64,000 nt of DNA from Hahella sp. KA22 (GTDB lineage Bacteria > Pseudomonadota > Gammaproteobacteria > Pseudomonadales > Oleiphilaceae). Under the pieces are notes generated by a model. The model saw nothing but the letters and a program-made list of their open reading frames with translations, ran no database searches and had not been told where the DNA came from. The stretch is from contig NZ_CP035490.1 of assembly GCF_004135205.1 (NCBI RefSeq), forward strand, positions 6,851,001 through 6,915,000, given 5' to 3'. This document shows, one piece after another, positions 27,212 to 35,212 of the stretch. Numbering within the stretch: position 1 is the first letter of the stretch; each line of letters begins with the position of its first letter. The position numbers were made by a program, and so were the translations under genes.

Positions 27212-29539
27212 CTAGCCTTTCTTTCCTGGTTGCTGCTTCTGCGCTTTCAACAACAAGGCGCCAAACGAGCCCATGCCTCCGGCAGCGGTTTCGTTACCGG
27301 CATTCCTCTTTTGTTTTTGAGGCTGCCTTCCGGCGTCGCGAGCGCCTGCGTTGGCGCCGCTTTGCACTTCGTCGTCCAGACGCATGGTTAAAGCGATACG
27401 CTTACGCGCCGCGTCCACTTCAATCACCTTCACCTTCACTATGTCGCCCGCTTTGACCACTTCCCTGGGGTCTTTGATAAACTTGTGCGACAGTGCGGAG
27501 ATATGCACCAGGCCATCCTGATGCACGCCGATATCCACAAAAGCGCCGAAATTGGTCACGTTGGTGACAGCGCCTTCCAGCACCATACCGGGCTTAAGGT
27601 CCTTAATGTCTTCAACGCCTTCCTGGTATTGCGCGAACTTGAATTCAGGGCGCGGATCGCGCCCCGGCTTATCCAGCTCGGCCAGAATATCTTTGACAGT
27701 GGGAACGCCAAAATGTTCATCCACATAGTCATTCGCTTTCAGGCTGCGTAAGAATGTGGTGTCGCCAACCAGGGATCGCAAGTCCCGGGCGTTTTTTTCT
27801 GCGATTTTATTTACCACCACATAGGCTTCCGGGTGCACCGCCGAGGCGTCCAGCGGGTTGTCGCCGTTCATGATGCGCAGAAAACCGGCTGCCTGCTCGT
27901 AGGTCTTGTCTCCCAAACGGGGCACTTTCAGCAGTTGCTGGCGATTCAGAAACGCGCCCTTGGCGTCGCGATAGGCCACAATATTGCCCGCCAGGGTCTG
28001 ATTCAGACCCGCCACTCGCGCCAACAGCGGCGCAGAAGCGGTATTCACGTCCACGCCCACCGCGTTAACACAGTCCTCCACCACCGCATCCAGCGTCCGC
28101 GCCAGCTGCGTCTGGCTGACGTCATGCTGATATTGGCCCACGCCAATGGATTTTGGATCGATTTTCACCAGTTCGGCCAGCGGGTCCTGCAAGCGGCGCG
28201 CGATCGACACCGCGCCACGGATGGTAACGTCCAAATCGGGGAATTCTTTCGCGGCGTATTCGGAGGCGGAATAAATCGAAGCGCCGGACTCATTGACCAT
28301 AATTTTGGTCAGCTTCAGTTGCGGGAACTGCTTGATCAAGTCAGCAACCAGCTTGTCGGTTTCTCTGGAAGCCGTGCCATTGCCGATACTGACCAGTTCC
28401 ACTTTGTGCTTGGCGCACAGGGCCGCCAGTTGCGCGATGGATTGCGACCACTGATTTTTCGGCGCATGAGGATATATGGTCGCGTGATCAACAAACTTAC
28501 CGGTGGCGTCGATCACCGCCACTTTAACGCCTGTTCGCAGACCGGGGTCCAACCCCATGGTGGCCTTGGCGCCCGCCGGCGCCGCCAGCAGCAGATCCTT
28601 GAGGTTACTGCCGAATACGTTGATGGCCTCTTCTTCCGCACGCTCGCGAATTCTGCCCATCAGGTCTGTCTCCAGCTGCGTCAGCAGCTTGACGCGCCAA
28701 GTCCAGCGCACCACGTCTTTTAACCAGCCGGCGGCGGCGCGGCCTTTGTCACTGATGCGCCAGTGGGCGGCGACGATGTTTTCACAGGGGTGCGGCTCCA
28801 GTCGCGATTCAGGCTCGTCCGGCAGCACGATCTGAAAGCTCAGAACGCCTTCATTGCGGCCCCGGAACACCGCCAGCGCGCGATGGGAGGGAACGCCTTT
28901 CAGCGGCTCCTGGTGTTCAAAGTAATCGCGGAATTTAGCGCCGTCCTGTTCTTTGCCCTCTACGACGGCCACTTTCAGTACGCCCTGCCCCCAAAGGTGT
29001 TCACGCAGGCGACCGATCAATTCGGCGTCTTCCGCAAAGCGCTCCATCAGGATGTAACGTGCGCCTTCCAACGCGGCTTTAACGTCGGCGACGCCTTTGT
29101 CCGCATCGATAAAGCCTTCCGCCAGAGTTTCAGGAACCAGAGAAGGATCAGCCAGCAACTGCTCCGCCAGAGGCTCCAATCCTGCCTCCTTGGCGATCTG
29201 CGCCTTGGTGCGGCGCTTCGGTTTATATGGGAGATACAAATCCTCCAGGCGGTTCTTGGTGTCCGCATCGATGATTTGCGCGCGCAACTCGTCGGAGAGT
29301 TTGCCCTGTTCCTCAATGCTGCTCAGGATGGTCTGCCGCCGATCTTCCATTTCACGCAGGTAGCGTAAGCGATCTTCCAGATGACGCATCTGGGTGTCAT
29401 CAAGACCACCAGTAACTTCCTTACGATAGCGGGAGATAAATGGAACGGTGGCCCCTTCATCTAGCAGCGTGACGGCCGCCGCAACCTGCTCGGTTTTGGC
29501 GTTGAGTTCTTGGGCGATAACGCGATAAATCTTTTCCAT
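27212..29539 (-). CDS. tex: Tex/YhgF RNA-binding transcription accessory protein
   Basis: 775-residue Tex. Domains in order are the N-terminal helical region ([25 protein letters not shown]), a YqgF/RNase-H-like domain near 325-450 with [16 protein letters not shown], a helix-hairpin-helix region near 490-560 and a C-terminal S1 RNA-binding domain near 645-720 with [21 protein letters not shown]. The last 40 residues are a basic, Gln-rich tail. Tex binds nucleic acid and influences transcription in several pathogens; cytosolic. The SD is poor (AGG). Length is normal. Confidence 0.96.
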   Translation of the reverse strand: MEKIYRVIAQELNAKTEQVAAAVTLLDEGATVPFISRYRKEVTGGLDDTQMRHLEDRLRYLREMEDRRQTILSSIEEQGKLSDELRAQIIDADTKNRLEDLYLPYKPKRRTKAQIAKEAGLEPLAEQLLADPSLVPETLAEGFIDADKGVADVKAALEGARYILMERFAEDAELIGRLREHLWGQGVLKVAVVEGKEQDGAKFRDYFEHQEPLKGVPSHRALAVFRGRNEGVLSFQIVLPDEPESRLEPHPCENIVAAHWRISDKGRAAAGWLKDVVRWTWRVKLLTQLETDLMGRIRERAEEEAINVFGSNLKDLLLAAPAGAKATMGLDPGLRTGVKVAVIDATGKFVDHATIYPHAPKNQWSQSIAQLAALCAKHKVELVSIGNGTASRETDKLVADLIKQFPQLKLTKIMVNESGASIYSASEYAAKEFPDLDVTIRGAVSIARRLQDPLAELVKIDPKSIGVGQYQHDVSQTQLARTLDAVVEDCVNAVGVDVNTASAPLLARVAGLNQTLAGNIVAYRDAKGAFLNRQQLLKVPRLGDKTYEQAAGFLRIMNGDNPLDASAVHPEAYVVVNKIAEKNARDLRSLVGDTTFLRSLKANDYVDEHFGVPTVKDILAELDKPGRDPRPEFKFAQYQEGVEDIKDLKPGMVLEGAVTNVTNFGAFVDIGVHQDGLVHISALSHKFIKDPREVVKAGDIVKVKVIEVDAARKRIALTMRLDDEVQSGANAGARDAGRQPQKQKRNAGNETAAGGMGSFGALLLKAQKQQPGKKG

Positions 29540-29829
29540 TAAAAACCTGTTTACTCAGTTCTTTGCATAATATCTGCTGAATTTCGCCAGCTCACTCCCC
29601 CATTGTCTGTCGGTGTCGAAGTCTTGCGCAGCCCCGTCCTTTTACTCAAGAAATTCCTTATCAATCAATGGCCGTTGCGGTGACAACAGGCCTTGGGCGA
29701 CGCCTTCGACACAGGGGAAAGGGCCGACGGTCTTATATTCCGGGCGTCCCATTATATAGATCAGGCCTCAAACAAGAAGAGCCAAAACAGACAGGGGGAA
29801 TGCGGTTTGGACAGACCAGCCTTTACTCA

Positions 29830-31602
29830 TTACTGCTTGCGCAGGCGGCGCAGGTCGCCAGCCACTTGCATAAAATCGCAGAATTCATGGAAAGGCAGTG
29901 GTCGCGCGAACCAATAGCCTTGAGCCTGATCGCAATTGTGCTGGCGCAGAAATTCCAACTGCTCAGGCTTCTCTACGCCTTCAGCGACAACGGTCATGGA
30001 GAGGCTATGCGCCAGCGAGATCATGCCACTGACGAGGGTGGCGTCTTCGGCGATCGTGCAGACGTTTTCGATAAAGGACTTATCTATCTTCACGGTGGAA
30101 ATAGGCAGGTTGCGCAAGTTGGTAAACGAGGAATATCCCGTTCCGAAGTCATCCAGCGCGAAGTGTAAGCCCAGATGAGTCAATTCTTTCAGGCATTTGA
30201 GCGTGTAATCCCGATCAAACATCATGGCGGACTCAGTCAGCTCAAACTCGAACTTGGTAGTGTCGATATTGGCGTTATAGATGATGCGAAAGACTGTTTC
30301 CGATAAACGCCGGTCGAAGAACTGGCGAAATGACAGGTTCACCGCACACACCAGATCGTCGTACCCCATGGTCTGCAACATGTTGAGATCCCGGCAGGCG
30401 CGCTCCAGCACCCAGTACCCCATGGGAATAATCAGACTGCTGCGCTCCGCGGCGGCGATAAAGGCCGCCGGGGTCAATACACCCAGGCGCGGGTGAGGCC
30501 AACGCACCAGCGCTTCCATGCCCACCACTTCGCCACTGCGCACATCGATCTTGGGCTGATAATAGAGATCCAGCTTATCGCCCCGCAGCGCCTGACGGAA
30601 TTCAGTTTCCAGCTCCAGACGCATATCCAGTTCCCGGTTCATGCGGTCATTAAAGAAGCGGTAGCTGACGCCATGTTCTTTCTTGGCGTCGAACATCGCC
30701 TGATTGGCGCGACGCAACAGCAAGTCGGCGCTGTCGCCGGACTCCGGGAATACCGCCATACCCATGGAAGCGGTCAAATTCACCGGGTGCTGATTCACCA
30801 CAAAGGCCTGCTCGAACACGTTGGCCATTTTCTTGGCTACATTGATCAGGCTGAAACTTTCCTGACCATCCTCAAGGATCACGGCGAACTCGTCGCCTCC
30901 TACCCTGGCCAGACAATCCGAGCGCCGCAACACCTGCCGCAGGCGCGCCGCCATCATCTTGATCAGAATGTCCCCCGCCCGATACCCCAGGGACTGATTC
31001 ACCGTACGAAACTCATCCACATTCACGAAGATCAGGCCCACCCGATGCTTGACCCGTTCCGCGCGCAGAATCGCCTGATGCAGGCGATCATAAAACCGGG
31101 CGCGGTCCAGGATGCCGGTCAGACTGTCCAGTTGCTCCCGCATCTCAAAATCCAGACGGAACAGCTCGCGATACCAGGCCCTGCGCAGGGCCCGCACCAG
31201 CAAGGGCGCATTCAGGGAGGACTTGCACAGGTAATCCGCAGCGCCTGCGAGAATCAGGCCTCGGGCGTGCCGCTCCTCGGCGAAGGGGCCCAACGCCACC
31301 ACCGGGGCGTCGGCATGGTGGGAAAGAATGCGCAGAAAACTGTCCTTGTCGCCGTCAAACTGGTTTTCCTCCCACAGCACCATATCAAACTTGCGTTTAC
31401 GCAATATATCCATGGCCATGGGGATGCTGTTGCACCAGTGCAGTTGAATATCCGACTCAGCGGCGGTCAGGTGTTGCAGCCAGAGAAAGTCGCAATGCGA
31501 CTTCACCACCGCCAGCACATCCACATTGTCTTCAGTGCAGGAGACAGCCCGAACGCCAGATTGATCCGGATTCATAAGAGATTGTCCGACATGCTCGCTC
31601 AT
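29830..31602 (-). CDS. GGDEF-EAL protein with degenerate receiver domain
   Basis: 590 residues. The N-terminal ~135 residues resemble a receiver domain, but the usual phospho-acceptor position in MVLWEENQFDGD has no Asp, while the Lys of YLCKSS is kept, so it is probably a pseudo-receiver. The GGDEF domain (about 158-320) has intact GGDEF at 235-239. The EAL domain (about 335-585) has EAL at 363-365 plus ELTES, DDFGTGYSS, DKSFI and AEGVE, all expected for an active c-di-GMP phosphodiesterase. Cytosolic. A GAGGGG SD precedes the start. It should adjust c-di-GMP levels; which activity dominates cannot be read from sequence. Confidence 0.93.
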   Translation of the reverse strand: MSEHVGQSLMNPDQSGVRAVSCTEDNVDVLAVVKSHCDFLWLQHLTAAESDIQLHWCNSIPMAMDILRKRKFDMVLWEENQFDGDKDSFLRILSHHADAPVVALGPFAEERHARGLILAGAADYLCKSSLNAPLLVRALRRAWYRELFRLDFEMREQLDSLTGILDRARFYDRLHQAILRAERVKHRVGLIFVNVDEFRTVNQSLGYRAGDILIKMMAARLRQVLRRSDCLARVGGDEFAVILEDGQESFSLINVAKKMANVFEQAFVVNQHPVNLTASMGMAVFPESGDSADLLLRRANQAMFDAKKEHGVSYRFFNDRMNRELDMRLELETEFRQALRGDKLDLYYQPKIDVRSGEVVGMEALVRWPHPRLGVLTPAAFIAAAERSSLIIPMGYWVLERACRDLNMLQTMGYDDLVCAVNLSFRQFFDRRLSETVFRIIYNANIDTTKFEFELTESAMMFDRDYTLKCLKELTHLGLHFALDDFGTGYSSFTNLRNLPISTVKIDKSFIENVCTIAEDATLVSGMISLAHSLSMTVVAEGVEKPEQLEFLRQHNCDQAQGYWFARPLPFHEFCDFMQVAGDLRRLRKQ

Positions 31603-31904
31603 GCAATAAATCCCCTCGACCGCAATTTTACGCAGTGTGGTGACAGAACCTATTCATGGCGGCGGTTAACGTTTGCATCTAACGCCATCTTCTACGGCAA
31701 TTTAGCCATGGCGTTATTGCAGCTTATATAGATTGTTAGAATTTCAGAGACAACACTTAACATTTAGACCATTTTCGTTAATTTTTCCTGTCAGCCTCGG
31801 AAATTATTGTGCGGGCGCGCTTCCCCGTTATAAGCATTCGTTATCAACCGAGCGGTGAATGTCTGATAAAATGCCGCCCAGTTTTTTCCAGCCATGAGCA
31901 AACC

Positions 31905-33923
31905 GTGTCGCAACTCAATCCCCGTCAACGTGAAGCCGTTAAATACATCGACGGCCCCCTACTGGTGCTCGCCGGCGCTGGCAGCGGTAAAACCAGCGTA
32001 ATTACACGAAAAATCGCCTATCTGATTGAAGAATGCGGCGTTAAAGCCAAGCATATTGCAGCGGTGACATTCACCAACAAAGCCGCGCGGGAAATGAAAG
32101 AGCGGGTCAGCGCGCTGGTCTCGGGGCCCGCCGCCAGAGGGTTGACGGTCTCAACCTTCCACAACCTGGGAATGAACATTATTCGCCTGGAACATAAAGC
32201 CGTGGGACTGAAGCCCGGCTTCTCCATTTTCGATCAGCAGGACTGTAAGGCCATTATCAAAGACTTGCTGTTCAAAGAGTTCGAGGAGGCGGAAGAGGAT
32301 GTGGACCAGTTGCAGGCGCACTTCTCCAACTGGAAAAACGACATGTTGACGCCGGCGCAGGCGATCAAGCAGGCGATCACCGCCGAAGATCTCACCGCCG
32401 CGCGCCTGTACGAACGTTACGACCATTATCTGCGCGCCTACAATGCGGTGGACTTCGACGACCTCATCCTGATGCCAGTGATGCTGTTCCGCAACCACCC
32501 GGAAATATTGGCCGCGTGGCGCCTGCGCATCCGCTATCTGCTGGTGGACGAATATCAGGACACCAACCTCAGCCAATACGAGCTGGTGCAGCAACTGGTG
32601 GCGGGGCGGCAGGCCTTCACGGTGGTAGGCGACGACGACCAGTCCATTTACGCCTGGCGCGGCGCCCGGCCGGAAAACCTGGCGCGCCTGCAGAAGGACT
32701 TTCCTACTCTGAAACTGGTCAAACTGGAACAGAACTACCGCTCTACCGCGCGTATCTTGAAAGCCGCCAACGTCCTCATCGCCAATAATCCCCACGTTTA
32801 CGAAAAAGCCCTGTGGAGTCAGTTGGGCATGGGGGACGAAATCCGCATCATCCGGGTGCGTAACGAAGAAGCGGAAGCGGAGCGCATCGCCTCAGAAATC
32901 ATTGATATGCGCCTGAAAAAGCGGGCTCAGTACAAGGACTTCTCTGTGCTGTACCGGGGCAATCACCAGTCCCGCCTGCTGGAACTCAAGCTGCAGGCAT
33001 ACCAGATTCCCTATCGCATCAGCGGCGGCACGTCCTTTTTCTCCCGCAACGAAATCAAGGACGCCATGTCTTATCTGCGTCTGCTGGCCAACCCGGATGA
33101 CGACGCCGCTTTCCTGCGGGTGGTCAACGTACCGCGGCGGGAAATTGGCCCAGTGACCCTGGAAAAACTGTCTGCTTATGCGGAATCCCGCAAGATCAGT
33201 CTGTTTTCCGCCATCTCCGAGTTTGGCTTGGAAAGCGTGCTGACCGGCAAGACACTGGATCACCTGCGCGAGTTCTCGGAGATCATCCTGCACACTGGGC
33301 AGAAGTGCGAAGAGGAACACGACGCCGTCCCTGTGCTGAAGCAGCTTTTCACCCGCATCGATTATGAAGAATGGCTGCTGCAGAACAGCACCTCGCCGCA
33401 ACAGGCGGAGCGACGCATGGCCAACGTGTGGATTCTGCTGGATCAGGTGGCGCGCATGCTGGAGTACGACGCCGCGGCGGACGAGCAGATGACGCTGAAA
33501 GACGCCATTGGCAAACTGCTGTTGCGGGATATCATGGATCAGCAGAAAGAAGAAGAGGACGAAGATAAGGTCCACCTGCTGACTCTGCACGCCTCCAAAG
33601 GTCTGGAGTTCCCTCATGTTTTCATCATGGGACTGGAGGAGGACATCCTGCCTCACCGCAACAGTATCGAGACCAACCAGATCGAGGAAGAGCGCCGCCT
33701 GATGTATGTGGGCATCACCCGCGCTCAACGCACGTTGTGTCTGACCTTCTGCTCCGAGCGCAAGCAGTTCGGCGAAAAAATAGAGACTATCCCCAGTCGC
33801 TTCCTCGACGAAATGCCCCAGGAAGACCTAGTATGGGAAGGCCTGGGCCAGCGCAACGAAGAGCGCAATCAGGCGCGCGGCCGCGCTACCCTGGATGCGC
33901 TATTGCGGGATCTGGGGGATTGA
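31905..33923 (+). CDS. rep: ATP-dependent DNA helicase Rep
   Basis: 672-residue superfamily 1A (UvrD/Rep) 3'-5' helicase that helps replication forks past obstacles. Walker A is AGAGSGKT (residues 23-30), Walker B LLVDEYQDTN, motif III DDQSIYAWRGA, motif IV QNYRST, motif V HASKGLEFPHVF and motif VI YVGITRAQRTL. I use GTG 31905, which gives MSQLNPRQREAV and the E. coli Rep length (673); the longer frame from 31809 is not conserved. The stop is followed directly by the A+T-rich island. Confidence 0.95.
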   Translation: MSQLNPRQREAVKYIDGPLLVLAGAGSGKTSVITRKIAYLIEECGVKAKHIAAVTFTNKAAREMKERVSALVSGPAARGLTVSTFHNLGMNIIRLEHKAVGLKPGFSIFDQQDCKAIIKDLLFKEFEEAEEDVDQLQAHFSNWKNDMLTPAQAIKQAITAEDLTAARLYERYDHYLRAYNAVDFDDLILMPVMLFRNHPEILAAWRLRIRYLLVDEYQDTNLSQYELVQQLVAGRQAFTVVGDDDQSIYAWRGARPENLARLQKDFPTLKLVKLEQNYRSTARILKAANVLIANNPHVYEKALWSQLGMGDEIRIIRVRNEEAEAERIASEIIDMRLKKRAQYKDFSVLYRGNHQSRLLELKLQAYQIPYRISGGTSFFSRNEIKDAMSYLRLLANPDDDAAFLRVVNVPRREIGPVTLEKLSAYAESRKISLFSAISEFGLESVLTGKTLDHLREFSEIILHTGQKCEEEHDAVPVLKQLFTRIDYEEWLLQNSTSPQQAERRMANVWILLDQVARMLEYDAAADEQMTLKDAIGKLLLRDIMDQQKEEEDEDKVHLLTLHASKGLEFPHVFIMGLEEDILPHRNSIETNQIEEERRLMYVGITRAQRTLCLTFCSERKQFGEKIETIPSRFLDEMPQEDLVWEGLGQRNEERNQARGRATLDALLRDLGD

Positions 33924-33971
33924 CAAGTGGTGCCATACAAACACCAATAAATTCAATAAAATGAGGTGGAG

Positions 33972-34055
33972 ATGGGCCTCCCCTCAGAAGAAAGTTTTGC
34001 CAACGATGACATGTTTATCGTAAGACTTTCTATGCATGGTTATTCTATGACTTAA
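33972..34055 (+). CDS. Possible 27-residue leader or gene remnant
   Basis: ATG at 33972 with a good SD (GAGG and GGAG within 10 bases upstream) opens a 27-codon frame rich in Ser, Asp and Met, ending at TAA 34053-34055. It lies at the left edge of the island between rep and the ATPase gene. It could be a leader peptide, a remnant of a lost gene, or chance. No family recognised. Confidence 0.3.
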   Translation: MGLPSEESFANDDMFIVRLSMHGYSMT

Positions 34056-34202
34056 CTGTGCCGAAAACGGTCGCTTCATAAGCATAAAATTTTTACTGGA
34101 GTATGAGAGGTCGAATTTTGTACAAGCTCCAAATTTTCACATACGAACGCCGCTATTGGTCAAATAAGATGAATTCACTCATCAACAGACTTGGAGAAGC
34201 TC

Positions 34203-35186
34203 ATGGCGCAGGCTGATCTTTTAGTGAGACTTCTCAAAACAGCTACTAACAATGATCAAATAGGCTTTCGCAAGACAGCGGAAGAGTTAATAAAAGAGGA
34301 GCGCTCAAAAGGACACCGCTTGCTCGCTGATAGGCTCTCAAAGTCCCTACAACCAGATGTATTTCACAGCTCACGTACACCAGCAATGCGTTCAAATACT
34401 GCAAATGGCTTCCCAAAGGACCTAGTTTATGAGCTTCCTCCTGAAAGAGAACTCTCAAGCATAGTTTTACCTAATAATATATATACTCAGCTCAAAGAGC
34501 TCATTGAAGAGCAGCATAGAGCCGAGTTATTACATGCTCATAATTTGTCTGCTAGAAACCGTATCCTACTGGCCGGCCCTCCCGGCAACGGCAAGACAAC
34601 GTTAGCTGAGGCTGTTGCATGTGAGCTAATGTACCCGCTTTTTGTTGTGCGGTATGAGACACTAGTCGGAAGTTATCTAGGGGAGACATCAAATCGCTTA
34701 AAACAAGTTCTAGACTATGTCCGAACACAACGATGTGTACTTTTTTTTGATGAGTTTGAAACTTTGGGAAAAGAGAGAGGTGATACACATGAAACAGGCG
34801 AGATTAAGAGAGTAGTCAGCTCATTGCTTCTACAAATGGACGCATTACCAGATTATGTTGTTGTAATTGCAGCCAGCAATCATCCAGAGTTACTCGACCG
34901 TGCTGTTTGGAGACGGTTTCAACTACGCATAGAACTCCCAACTCCAACTCGGGACCAGTTAGCTCAGTTTATTGGCTCAATTTGTGATAGGACTAATGTA
35001 AACCTTGGCTACGCACCATCGACATTAGCCAAGAGTCTACTAGGCTCAAATTTTTCGGATGTGGAAGAGTTTTGCCTTGGCATAGTCAGGCGTGCTGTGC
35101 TAGAAAATAAAGTAGGTAATGCAAAGAGCATTACAAATGTCTGGCTCGAACAATGGAAAAAAAGGTTGGCCCCTACAACTACGTAG
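34203..35186 (+). CDS. AAA+ ATPase of a two-gene ATPase-subtilase system
   Basis: 327 residues from ATG 34203, chosen because GGAG stands 6 bases before it; a TTG at 34191 would add 4 residues. An N-terminal helical region (about 1-85) precedes one AAA+ module: Walker A GPPGNGKTT (125-133), a GSYLGET segment like the FtsH/ATAD pore-loop region (156-162), Walker B VLFFDEFE (179-186), sensor-1 Asn226 in AASNHPE, and RAVWRRF (233-239) with possible arginine fingers. C-terminal helices follow. No membrane segment. The DNA is visibly A+T-rich, unlike rep. The downstream S8 protease gene starts 26 bases later on its own SD. The function is unproven; it may sense, load or activate the protease. Confidence 0.88.
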   Translation: MAQADLLVRLLKTATNNDQIGFRKTAEELIKEERSKGHRLLADRLSKSLQPDVFHSSRTPAMRSNTANGFPKDLVYELPPERELSSIVLPNNIYTQLKELIEEQHRAELLHAHNLSARNRILLAGPPGNGKTTLAEAVACELMYPLFVVRYETLVGSYLGETSNRLKQVLDYVRTQRCVLFFDEFETLGKERGDTHETGEIKRVVSSLLLQMDALPDYVVVIAASNHPELLDRAVWRRFQLRIELPTPTRDQLAQFIGSICDRTNVNLGYAPSTLAKSLLGSNFSDVEEFCLGIVRRAVLENKVGNAKSITNVWLEQWKKRLAPTTT

Positions 35187-35212
35187 TCGAAGCAAAACAA
35201 GGAAGATAGAAT

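Noticed and set aside
27833-28723. Long plus-strand frame antisense to tex
   Set aside because: Shadow of the strongly conserved Tex protein on the other strand; His/Arg/Gln-rich composition typical of antisense frames.
30493-31731. 412-codon frame antisense to the GGDEF-EAL gene
   Set aside because: Antisense shadow; the minus strand holds intact GGDEF and EAL motifs.
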